Below the pieces are notes generated by a model. That model made no database searches, had not been told where the DNA came from, and saw only the letters and a list, made by a program, of their open reading frames with translations. A program made the position numbers and the translations under genes. A stretch of 64,000 bases of DNA, taken from NCBI RefSeq assembly GCF_001661675.2, contig NZ_CP019602.1, forward strand, positions 1,823,501-1,887,500, read 5' to 3'. Below are positions 1-6,676 of the stretch, in pieces (position 1 is the stretch's first letter; each line of letters begins with the position of its first letter). This DNA comes from Croceicoccus marinus (GTDB lineage Bacteria > Pseudomonadota > Alphaproteobacteria > Sphingomonadales > Sphingomonadaceae).

Positions 1-600
1 CCCGACAAAGGCGGTGCCGGTGCCGATCAGGCCATAGAACGTGCCCGCCAGAAACACGCTGGCGTAAAGCACCGCCAGCCCCGCCCCCGACAGCGCCTGC
101 GGCACGCGGGGATCGGCGACCCGGATGCGAAAATGATGCGCGGCTTCCGCCCCGGCGATCAGCGCGAGGCCGAACACCAGCCCCATCACCACGCGCACGG
201 CCGGGCTCAACAGGCCGACATCGATCGCATAGCGCACGAGGAAGAAGCCCGCGACCGCCAGCGTGATGCCGCCTGCCCAGATGGGCAGCTGGCGGCCGAA
301 CAATTCCTCGAAATCGAACGCGAAGCGCTTGCGGGCGGGCTCGGGCCCAGTGGGTTCGGGCCAGGTTAATTCGGAGGCCGGCGTTTGCACGGCCGGGAGC
401 GGTTCGCGGCGGGCTACCTTGGGCACGACCATGGCCGGGGGACGAACGGTGGCGGCGGGGCGGGCCTCGGGCTGTGGCTGCGGGACCGGCAGGGTCTCGG
501 CAGCGGCGCGCAGGTCGCGAAGCTCGGCCTCCAGCCGGTCGACGCGTTTCCACAGCAGGAAAAGCGCGACCGCACCGCCGACGAGAAGGACAAATTCCAT
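1..600 (-). CDS. DUF2339 predicted membrane protein (partial, N-terminal 200 residues)
   Basis: This is the N-terminal part of a large multi-pass inner-membrane protein. It reads leftward from an ATG at 600 and runs off the left edge with no stop. It opens with a hydrophobic segment (residues 2-16) followed by a short coiled, charged stretch (KRVDRLEAELRDL) and a proline-rich linker to about residue 75. Then comes the DUF2339 hallmark block, in which FEELFGRQLPIWAGGITLA is followed by further membrane helices rich in Gly and Ala. The family has no established function. It faces the tetR-like gene divergently across 139 bp that hold two tandem palindromes, so the regulator may control it. Family assignment is from remembered sequence features of DUF2339. 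Confidence 0.8.
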   Translation of the reverse strand, partial: MEFVLLVGGAVALFLLWKRVDRLEAELRDLRAAAETLPVPQPQPEARPAATVRPPAMVVPKVARREPLPAVQTPASELTWPEPTGPEPARKRFAFDFEELFGRQLPIWAGGITLAVAGFFLVRYAIDVGLLSPAVRVVMGLVFGLALIAGAEAAHHFRIRVADPRVPQALSGAGLAVLYASVFLAGTFYGLIGTGTAFVG

Positions 601-679
601 GACCGCATTCCCCCGAACCCGCCGCGGCTACCCCGGATGCAGCTTGGCGCGACTGTCTGGCCCAGCGCAATAGGTCATA

Positions 680-720
680 ATTGGACGGCGTTCAATATAA
701 AAATTGGACATTGTTCAATT
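680..720. promoter_or_regulatory. Two tandem 17-bp pseudo-palindromes, candidate TetR operators
   Basis: ATTGGAC-N3-GTTCAAT occurs at 680-696 and again at 703-719, offset by 23 bp. Each half-site pairs at six of seven positions, and the second copy extends by one more pair to 702-720. Both lie just upstream of the TetR-family gene at 740 and within the divergent spacer to the DUF2339 gene at 600. The arrangement is what an autoregulated TetR repressor would need. Binding is inferred; the repeats themselves are directly visible. Confidence 0.65.
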
Positions 721-739
721 GCCCGATTATCCCGGCCGG

Positions 740-1342
740 ATGGGAAGACGATCCGACCACACGCGCGAGGAGCTGCACGAATTGCTGCTGTCGCTGGGGC
801 ATGATTTGCTGGCGCAGACCGGCCTCGCCCGCTTTTCGGGTCGCGAGGTGGCGAAGCAGGCGGGCTATTCGGTTGGCACGATCTATAATGTGTTCGGATC
901 GCTCGACCATCTGATCGCCGCGATCAATTCGCGCACTTTCGCGCTGTGGGCGGACCAGCTACGGGCGCGGCTGGACGCGGGCGAACGGGACCGGATCGGC
1001 GCGCTGGTCGCGGGCTATTTCGCCTTCGCCCAAGAAAACCCGCATCTCTGGTCCGCGATCTACGAACATCATCTGCCCGCCGATTTCACCCTGCCCGATG
1101 CCGACACGGCGCAGCGCGAGGCGCTGACCCGAATCGTCGAAGGCGAGGTGCGCGCTGCCCTGCCCGCAGATACGCCCGCCGCCATTCCACGCCTTACGCG
1201 GTCGTTGATCGCGGTAGTGCACGGGCATTGCAGCCTTGCGGTCACCGGCAGCTTCGCGCTGATGGGCGTGGACGATCCGCTGGACTGCGCGCTTGCCCGC
1301 GTGCGCGAGGTGCTGGGCGCGCATGGCTATGCGCCCCGGTGA
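740..1342 (+). CDS. TetR/AcrR-family transcriptional regulator
   Basis: A 200-residue one-component regulator. The N-terminal helix-turn-helix lies at about residues 31-60 (FSGREVAKQAGYSVGTIYN, then a GSLDHLI helix), which is the standard TetR DNA-recognition element. The C-terminal half is helical and resembles the WHG/TetR_C_33-type ligand domain (HLWSAIYEHHLP). The ATG at 740 is preferred to a TTG at 704, because the TTG lies inside the second palindrome of the candidate operator. No strong Shine-Dalgarno site is visible. The divergent neighbour is a DUF2339 membrane protein, and that gene together with the regulator itself are the obvious targets. The ligand is unknown. Confidence 0.88.
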   Translation: MGRRSDHTREELHELLLSLGHDLLAQTGLARFSGREVAKQAGYSVGTIYNVFGSLDHLIAAINSRTFALWADQLRARLDAGERDRIGALVAGYFAFAQENPHLWSAIYEHHLPADFTLPDADTAQREALTRIVEGEVRAALPADTPAAIPRLTRSLIAVVHGHCSLAVTGSFALMGVDDPLDCALARVREVLGAHGYAPR

Positions 1343-1352
1343 CGGGCAGGCG

Positions 1353-1961
1353 TCAGTAACCCATCAGCGAGAGCACTTCCTTGCGGCTGCGTTCGTCGTC
1401 GCGGAACGTGCCCATCATGCGGCTGGTCACCATGCTGACGCCAGGCGTGCGGACGCCGCGCGCAGTCATGCAGGCGTGGCTCGCCTCGATCACCACGGCG
1501 ACACCGTGGGGCTTCAGATGGTTCCAGATGCATTCGGCGACTTCCGCCGTCAGCCGTTCCTGTATCTGCAGCCGCCGCGCGAAGCCGTGCAGCACGCGCG
1601 CCAGCTTGGAAATGCCGACGACATGGTCGCGCGGAAGATAGGCGATGGCCGCCTTGCCGATGATCGGCGCCATGTGATGTTCGCAATGCGACTGGAACGG
1701 GATGTCCTTCAGCAGCACGACCTCGTCATAGCCGCCCACTTCCTCGAATATGCGTGACAGATGGATCGCCGGATCCTCGCCGTAACCCTGGCAATATTCC
1801 TTCCAGGCGCGGGCCACGCGCTGCGGCGTGTCGAGCAGGCCCTCGCGCTCAGGATCGTCGCCGGTCCACCGGATCAGCGTGCGGATCGCGTCCTGAACCT
1901 CTTGGGGCACCGGCGGCTTGCCGCGGGGATTGTCTTCATCGGGGCCGACAAGGCTGCTCAT
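1353..1961 (-). CDS. folE: GTP cyclohydrolase I
   Basis: This enzyme converts GTP to 7,8-dihydroneopterin triphosphate, the first step of tetrahydrofolate (and often queuosine) synthesis, in the cytoplasm. The 202-residue protein has the zinc site CEHH at about residues 93-96 and the partner cysteine in the ACMTARG block at about 165. The GFARRLQIQERL segment is also typical. The start is taken at the ATG at 1961 (MSSLVGPDED); a frame open to 2012 would add 17 atypical residues. The length matches the family. It is transcribed towards the tetR-like gene and lies 71 bp downstream of uvrC on the same strand. queF, a later enzyme of the queuosine branch, is elsewhere in this window (37.3 kb). 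Confidence 0.96.
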   Translation of the reverse strand: MSSLVGPDEDNPRGKPPVPQEVQDAIRTLIRWTGDDPEREGLLDTPQRVARAWKEYCQGYGEDPAIHLSRIFEEVGGYDEVVLLKDIPFQSHCEHHMAPIIGKAAIAYLPRDHVVGISKLARVLHGFARRLQIQERLTAEVAECIWNHLKPHGVAVVIEASHACMTARGVRTPGVSMVTSRMMGTFRDDERSRKEVLSLMGY

Positions 1962-2032
1962 TGGCGTCACTTTCTTTGGCTGTTCGCGCCGGGATAGGGA
2001 AGCGCGGCCCATCCGTCACCCCCTTCGCGACA

Positions 2033-3988
2033 TCAACCGCCGGGGTGATAGAAATCATAGATCTGCCGCGCGACATGTTCCGAAACGCCGGGCACGCGCA
2101 ACAAGTCCTTTAGGGCAGCGGCCCGCACCTTGCCCGCCGTGCCGAAATGCAGCAGCAGGGCCCGCTTGCGCGCGGGACCGATGCCGGGGATCTCGTCCAG
2201 CGGGCTGGCCTGGATCGATCGGCTGCGCTTCGCCCGGTGCGCGCCGATGGCAAAGCGGTGCACCTCGTCGCGCAGGCGCTGCAGGTGGAACAGCACGGGC
2301 GAATTGGTCGGCAGGGTCTTTTCGCGCCCGTCGGGGAAATGGAACACCTCGCGCCCTTCGCGCCCGTGATGCGGGCCCTTGGCGACGCCGACGACGGGCA
2401 CATCCTCGATCCCCAGCTCCTCCAGCGTGTCCATCACGCTCGACATCTGCCCCTTGCCGCCGTCGAGCAGCACGAGATCGGGCCAGGCCGCATCGCCCTT
2501 CCCGGTCGTCTCGCGGTCGGGATCGTCCTTCAGCGCGCGGGCGAAGCGGCGGTTCAGCACCTCGCGCATCATCGCGAAATCGTCGTTGGTCTGCGCGGTC
2601 TTGATGTTGAACTTGCGGTACTGGTTCTTCAGCAATCCCTCGGGCCCCGCGACCACCATCGCGCCGACCGCATTGGTGCCCTGGATATGCGAGTTGTCGT
2701 ACACTTCCACCCGCTGCGGAATATCGGGCAGTTCCAGGAATTCGGCCATCTCGCGCCAGATCTTCGCCTGCGTGCCGCTTTCGGCCAGCCGGCGGTCGAG
2801 CGCTTCGGCAGCGTTGCGGCTGGCCTGTTCGATCAGGCGGCGGCGGTCGCCGCGCTGGGGGACGCTGATCTCGACCTTGCGCTCGGCAATGGCGCCGAAG
2901 GCCTCTTCCAGCAATTCGCGCTCAGGCAGTTCGCGGTCGAGCAATATGGTGCGCGCGGGCGGCACTTCCTCGTAGAACTGAGCCAGGAAGGCGCTGAACA
3001 CCTCCTCGTGGCTCAGCTCTTCGGTGTGGCGGGGGAAGAAGGCGCGGTGGCCCCAGTTCTGCCCGCCCCGGATGAAGAAGGCCTGCACGCCGATCTGGCC
3101 GCCCTTTTCGGCCATGGCGAACACATCGGCATCGCCCACGCCTTGCGCGTTGATCGCCTGCGACCCCTGGATGAAGGTTGCGGCGCGGAGGCGATCGCGC
3201 AGCATGGCGGCGGTCTCGAAATCCAGCTTCTCGGCCGCCTCGGCCATCTGGACTTCGATTTCCTGCTGCACCGCGCTGGACTTGCCCGCCAGGAAGTCCT
3301 TGGCCTGCCGCACCAGCTCGCCATAGCCATCCTTGTCGATGCGGCCCACGCAGGGCGCGCTGCACCGCTTGATCTGGTAGAGCAGGCAGGGACGATCGCG
3401 GCGGCTGAAGAAGCTGTCGGTGCAGCTTCGCAGCAGGAACAGTTTCTGCAGCGCGTTGATCGTGGTGTTGACCGATCCGGCGCTGGCAAAGGGGCCATAG
3501 TAATTGCCCTTGGCCCGCCGCGCGCCGCGATGCTTCATGATGCGCGGGAAGTCGTTGTCGGCGCGCAGCAGGATGAAGGGGAAGCTCTTGTCGTCGCGCA
3601 GCAGCACATTGTACGGCGGGCGGAACCGCTTGATCAGCTGCGCTTCCAGCAGCAGCGCCTCGGCCTCGCTGTTGGTGGTCACGATGGTCATCTCGCGCGT
3701 CTGCGCGACCATGCGTTTCAGCCGCATCGGCAGGCGGTCGACCTGCAGATAATTGGCTACGCGGTTCTTCAGCGCGCGCGCCTTGCCGACATAGAGCACG
3801 TCGCCGCGCGCATCGACCATGCGATAGACGCCGGGGCGCGGGGGCAAAGTGCGCTGAACCTCGCGGATCGCGGCCAGCCCCGCCTGAAGGTCGGGTTGGC
3901 TGCCACGCACCGTATAGGCCGCCTTGTCCTCGTTGAAGCGATCGGCGCCCTTGGGATGGGGCGGGGTTCCGGCAGGCGTACGGGTCAT
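2033..3988 (-). CDS. uvrC: Excinuclease ABC subunit C
   Basis: UvrC makes the dual incisions in nucleotide excision repair after loading by UvrA/UvrB. The 651-residue protein shows the GIY-YIG nuclease at its N-terminus (GVYRMVDARGDVLYVGKA near residue 55). A four-cysteine cluster around the CSAPC segment fits the UvrC iron-sulfur site. The protein also has a UvrB-binding segment, the RNase H-like 3' nuclease half (VEVYDNSHIQGT) and a C-terminal helix-hairpin-helix pair (DEIPGIGPARKRALL). Length is normal for the family. The start is the ATG at 3988. An N-terminal extension of about 45 residues before the GIY-YIG domain is charged and probably disordered. It sits downstream of tRNA-Phe, with two hairpins in between. 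Confidence 0.97.
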   Translation of the reverse strand: MTRTPAGTPPHPKGADRFNEDKAAYTVRGSQPDLQAGLAAIREVQRTLPPRPGVYRMVDARGDVLYVGKARALKNRVANYLQVDRLPMRLKRMVAQTREMTIVTTNSEAEALLLEAQLIKRFRPPYNVLLRDDKSFPFILLRADNDFPRIMKHRGARRAKGNYYGPFASAGSVNTTINALQKLFLLRSCTDSFFSRRDRPCLLYQIKRCSAPCVGRIDKDGYGELVRQAKDFLAGKSSAVQQEIEVQMAEAAEKLDFETAAMLRDRLRAATFIQGSQAINAQGVGDADVFAMAEKGGQIGVQAFFIRGGQNWGHRAFFPRHTEELSHEEVFSAFLAQFYEEVPPARTILLDRELPERELLEEAFGAIAERKVEISVPQRGDRRRLIEQASRNAAEALDRRLAESGTQAKIWREMAEFLELPDIPQRVEVYDNSHIQGTNAVGAMVVAGPEGLLKNQYRKFNIKTAQTNDDFAMMREVLNRRFARALKDDPDRETTGKGDAAWPDLVLLDGGKGQMSSVMDTLEELGIEDVPVVGVAKGPHHGREGREVFHFPDGREKTLPTNSPVLFHLQRLRDEVHRFAIGAHRAKRSRSIQASPLDEIPGIGPARKRALLLHFGTAGKVRAAALKDLLRVPGVSEHVARQIYDFYHPGG

Positions 3989-4081
3989 CGAGGGGTCAGA
4001 TAGGGATTGGACGGGCGGATGGAAAGCGCGGGAATGCGCACCACGTCCGTTGTTTCAGGTAATGAGGGGAAATGGTGCAAC

Positions 4082-4102
4082 GGTTCGAATTTCATTCGAA
4101 CC
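4082..4102. repeat. Perfect 9-bp inverted repeat resembling a tRNA T-arm core
   Basis: GGTTCGAAT, TTC, ATTCGAACC forms a perfect 9-bp stem with a 3-nt loop. The arm is the same word as the conserved T-arm and T-loop core of tRNAs (compare GGGTTCGAAT in the tRNA-Thr at 31.3 kb). It lies 38 bp beyond the tRNA-Phe 3' end in the direction of tRNA transcription and 93 bp ahead of uvrC. No T-run follows on either strand, so a classical terminator is not supported. It could be an RNA processing or termination hairpin. Confidence 0.6.
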
Positions 4103-4123
4103 TGACTTTGGTTTGGAGGGGGA

Positions 4124-4142
4124 CCACTTCCTGTGGAAGTGG
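4124..4142 (-). terminator. Hairpin immediately at the 3' end of tRNA-Phe
   Basis: A perfect 8-bp stem with a 3-nt loop (CCACTTCC, loop, GGAAGTGG) begins with the encoded CCA of tRNA-Phe. In the direction of transcription it is followed by a C-rich rather than U-rich tract, so termination is plausible but not textbook. The stem sequesters the CCA end and would have to be opened or cut during 3' maturation. Confidence 0.4.
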
Positions 4143-4214
4143 TGCCCGGGGGCGGAGTCGAACCACCGACACGACGATTTTCAGTCGTCTGCTCTACCAC
4201 TGAGCTACCCAGGC
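4140..4214 (-). tRNA. tRNA-Phe (GAA)
   Basis: The 75-nt gene folds into a full cloverleaf on the minus strand. It has a 7-bp acceptor stem GCCUGGG/CCCGGGC with one G-U pair, a D-arm GCUC/GAGC, an anticodon stem GACGA/UCGUC with loop CUGAAAA giving anticodon GAA, a T-arm with UUCGACU, discriminator A and an encoded CCA. It lies between yacG and uvrC and is preceded by a recognisable promoter. Confidence 0.95.
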
Positions 4215-4276
4215 ATCGCCAGAAAAGGCGGACCCGAAACCTGCGGATTGAATCGCGCTTGGCGTCGGGAGCGCCG

Positions 4277-4305
4277 CCTATGGCCAAAGCCGCGCTTGCT
4301 GTCAA
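4277..4305 (-). promoter_or_regulatory. Probable sigma-70 promoter for tRNA-Phe
   Basis: On the minus strand a perfect -35 hexamer TTGACA (4305-4300) is followed after 17 bp by CATAGG (4282-4277). Initiation near 4270 would give a leader of about 55 nt ahead of the tRNA. No other comparable promoter is seen between yacG and the tRNA. Confidence 0.5.
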
Positions 4306-4344
4306 ACCTCAAAATGCGGGTTTTTTCGCAGGCCCGGATTTCGG

Positions 4345-4545
4345 TCAGAAATCCTCGTCCGCGCCATCGTCCTCGCGCCCGCTGGGAATATCGGCAGGCT
4401 CGCCGGGGATGGCGTAGCCGTCCTGCAGCCACTGGACCAGATCGCGGTCCTTGCAGCGGGTCGAGCAGAACGGCGCATGGTCGGCGGAGCGCGGCTTGCC
4501 GCAGATCGGGCAGCTTCGCACGGCGCGTTTCGGAGTCGTCTTCAT
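4345..4545 (-). CDS. yacG: DNA gyrase inhibitor YacG, zinc-binding protein
   Basis: A 66-residue protein with the four-cysteine zinc site of the YacG family: CPICGKP near residue 12 and FCSTRCKDRD near residue 27. A short acidic tail follows. In E. coli YacG binds the GyrB C-terminal domain and inhibits gyrase; the role here is inferred from the family. The start is the ATG at 4545, which overlaps the TGA of the upstream ribonuclease gene (ATGA), so the two are translationally coupled. It is the last gene of the infA-maf-rng-yacG operon. Confidence 0.92.
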   Translation of the reverse strand: MKTTPKRAVRSCPICGKPRSADHAPFCSTRCKDRDLVQWLQDGYAIPGEPADIPSGREDDGADEDF

Positions 4546-5516
4546 AGGGGCACCGCCTGCGCCATGCCCGCTTCGGGTGCAAGGGCGGGATCGACCCCGA
4601 TGCGGATTTCGCGTCCGGTACGGCGGGCCAGCTCGCCGATCCATTCCGCCTTCAGCCGCGCCTGCAGCGCGGGATGCACGGTCAGCAGGATCGCGCCCGG
4701 ATCGGCGACATGTTCCGCGCGGCGCAGCAACAGGCGCGCGGCGGCGGCAAGCCGGTGGCGGGTCACGCGGTGAAGGATCGAAGGCCCCTCCATCCGCGCG
4801 ACGATCTGCACGAAGCCGAAGCCGTTCATCGCGGTACGCTCATGCGCAAAGCCCTGCAGCGCCTGTTCCAGCGCCGAATCCACCGCGCGGCGGTCGGCCT
4901 TGTCCTGCAGCGTCGGAAAGTCGATGCCGACCGACCCGCCGATGTCGAGCCGCATCAGGCTGGCGGCAATCGCGGGCACCGCCGCCAATGCCAGAGCGCG
5001 CGGCGGCAGCGTGCCGTCGATGTCGATCAGCGTCATCGCGGGCGTGGGCGACAGGTGCAACGCGCCGCCGTCGAACCCGACCTGCCGCTCGAAGGCTTCG
5101 GCGATCAGTTCGGACCAGCCGGTCACGGGAAAGCGGGGAACGATGCGGACTTCATGCCCCTCGCCCCTCAGCCGTTCCTCCAGCGTGGGGGCGGGGCGCA
5201 AGGGTTCGTCAGTCGGGCGGCCTTGCGCGCGTTTGGAGCGGATGCCCTCGTCGATGCGCGCGCGGTGGATGAGGATGCGGATCGGCGCGCCTTCGCTGGC
5301 GCTTTTCGGCAGGCGGTCGACCAGCACCTCCTCGCCGCTGTCCAGCCGAACCGTGCCGCGTGCAGAGCCGGACGCGCGCGATGCCAGCACGCCCTCGACC
5401 ACTGCTCCTGCGGCGAGTTCGCCCGGCCATGTGAGTCTTGCGGCGACGATGGCATCGTTCTCGACCAGCGCGGCGCGGGTTTCGCCGATGCCGCGTTCGA
5501 TCAGCCAGTCAGCCAA
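4542..5516 (-). CDS. Ribonuclease E/G family protein, short form
   Basis: A 324-residue Rne/Rng-family endoribonuclease, expected to act in RNA processing in the cytoplasm. The N-terminal part (about 30-100) is an S1-like region. Two acidic blocks, LIDIDG near residue 167 and IGIDFPTLQDKADR near 200, correspond to the metal-binding aspartates of the RNase E catalytic DNase I-like fold. It is much shorter than E. coli RNase G and has no cysteines in its C-terminal part, so the CPxC zinc-link that joins RNase E/G protomers is missing. The start is a TTG at 5516, overlapping the end of maf by 8 bp, with an AGG about 10 nt upstream. The position in an infA-maf-rng-yacG operon supports the call; exact substrates cannot be stated. 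Confidence 0.85.
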   Translation of the reverse strand: MADWLIERGIGETRAALVENDAIVAARLTWPGELAAGAVVEGVLASRASGSARGTVRLDSGEEVLVDRLPKSASEGAPIRILIHRARIDEGIRSKRAQGRPTDEPLRPAPTLEERLRGEGHEVRIVPRFPVTGWSELIAEAFERQVGFDGGALHLSPTPAMTLIDIDGTLPPRALALAAVPAIAASLMRLDIGGSVGIDFPTLQDKADRRAVDSALEQALQGFAHERTAMNGFGFVQIVARMEGPSILHRVTRHRLAAAARLLLRRAEHVADPGAILLTVHPALQARLKAEWIGELARRTGREIRIGVDPALAPEAGMAQAVPL

Positions 5517-6105
5517 TGACGAAACCTGCCGCCTTCAGCAGCGCGCGCGTTTCGAACAGGGGCAGGCCCACAACGCCAGAATGGCTGCCCTGGATCCACG
5601 CGATCAGCGCCTCGGCATGGCCTTGTATCGCATAGCCGCCCGCCTTGCCTTGCCATTCGCCGCCCACGATATAGGCGTCGATCTCCTGCTGGGAGAGTAC
5701 CTTGAAGCGCACGATCGTCTCGCTCATCCGCTCTCGCACAGAGCCATCGGGCGCGGCGAGGGCGATGGCGGAGAAGACGCGGTGCCGCCTGCCTGAAAGC
5801 AGCGCCAGGCACTCGCGCGCGGTCGCCTCGTCCTCCGCCTTGGGCAAGATGCGGCGCCCTGCGGCGACGACCGTGTCGCCCGCCAGCACGAAGCCTTCGT
5901 CGGCCTGTACGGCCCCTCCGCCGGAGGCGACGGAGAGCGCCTTTTCGCGCGCCATGCGCTGCACGTAGGGGCGCGGCAATTCGCCCTTGCGGGGCGTCTC
6001 ATCGATGTCGGCGGGTGCGACGCGCGCGGGCTGAACGTCCAGACGCGCCAGAAGCTCGCGTCTGCGCGGACTGGCAGACGCGAGTATGAGTTCAGGAGCC
6101 GTCAT
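5509..6105 (-). CDS. maf: Maf-family nucleoside triphosphate pyrophosphatase
   Basis: Hydrolyses non-canonical or modified nucleoside triphosphates (dTTP/UTP- or m7GTP-type, depending on subfamily) to monophosphates, a house-cleaning activity. The 198-residue protein starts with the family signature LILASASPRRRELL, and carries the catalytic AGDTVV block near residue 75 and the C-terminal GGYAIQGHAEALI and GSHSGVVGLPL segments. The Q in the AIQG block suggests the YhdE-like dTTP/UTP branch, but subfamily is inference. The start is the ATG at 6105. It sits 14 bp downstream of infA and overlaps the ribonuclease start. Confidence 0.93.
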   Translation of the reverse strand: MTAPELILASASPRRRELLARLDVQPARVAPADIDETPRKGELPRPYVQRMAREKALSVASGGGAVQADEGFVLAGDTVVAAGRRILPKAEDEATARECLALLSGRRHRVFSAIALAAPDGSVRERMSETIVRFKVLSQQEIDAYIVGGEWQGKAGGYAIQGHAEALIAWIQGSHSGVVGLPLFETRALLKAAGFVIG

Positions 6106-6119
6106 GCCGGCGCGAGGGA

Positions 6120-6365
6120 TTAGCTGGGCCCGGGGCCGCCGCGGCCGGGCATGAAGCGATAGGTGATCCGACCCTTGGTCAGGTCGTAGGGCGTCAGCTC
6201 CACCAGCACTTCGTCGCCCACCAGCACGCGGATCCGGTTCTTGCGCATCTTGCCGGCGGTGTGGCCCAGGATCTCGTGATCGTTTTCCAGGCGCACGCGG
6301 AACATCGCGTTGGGGAGAAGCTCCACAACCGTACCGCGCATTTCGAGAAGTTCTTCTTTCGCCAT
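6120..6365 (-). CDS. infA: Translation initiation factor IF-1
   Basis: IF-1 binds the ribosomal A site on the 30S subunit and aids IF-2/IF-3 during initiation. The 81-residue protein is a single S1/OB fold: [11 protein letters not shown], then [30 protein letters not shown] and a KGRITYRF end. A glycine/proline-rich tail of about 9 residues follows the usual C-terminus. The start is the ATG at 6365, giving the canonical N-terminus. It heads the leftward operon with maf, the ribonuclease and yacG. Confidence 0.97.
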
Positions 6366-6676
6366 GCCAGGGCGCCAGGCGCCCATCCTTTCAATCAATT
6401 TGCCAGAAATGGTCTTGCGTCAAAAACCTGCGCGGCCCCATAGCTGCGCCAGCGCCATATGGAAAGCCCGCAGTTGCTTTTCAACGCCGCGCGCCCCGGT
6501 CCGCCATTCCGCGCCCGCTCCTCGGCACACGGCAAGCGCCTGCGGCGGAACGCCTTTCCCCGATCGCGGCCGGGATCCAAACGGCTCACGCTGCATTGCG
6601 ACACACTGATACACCGGGCGACTTGGCCCGCCCCCGTCCGACCGTGCAATCCCGTCCCATGAGAGAAACACCAGCC
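6366..6676. other. 311-bp divergent intergenic region between infA and the TonB receptor
   Basis: This spacer must carry the promoters for the leftward infA operon and the rightward receptor gene. A leftward TTGAAA-N17-CATATG is visible at 6484-6456. For the receptor I see only a purine-rich stretch (GAGAGAAA) about 12 nt before the chosen ATG. A small leftward reading frame (6420-6596, 58 codons) overlaps the candidate infA promoter and has no recognisable similarity. No riboswitch-like structure was recognised. Confidence 0.6.
6456..6484 (-). promoter_or_regulatory. Candidate promoter for the infA operon
   Basis: On the minus strand TTGAAA (6484-6479) and CATATG (6461-6456) are separated by 17 bp. 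Transcription would start near 6449, about 85 nt ahead of infA. The -10 box matches the consensus only partly. Confidence 0.35.

Noticed and set aside
4140..4214. tRNA-Phe as an integration site for a mobile element
   Set aside because: No integrase, no second copy of the tRNA 3' end and no foreign-looking DNA nearby; only short hairpins are found.
6420..6596. Possible 58-codon leftward gene upstream of infA
   Set aside because: It has no recognisable similarity or ribosome site and overlaps the candidate infA promoter.
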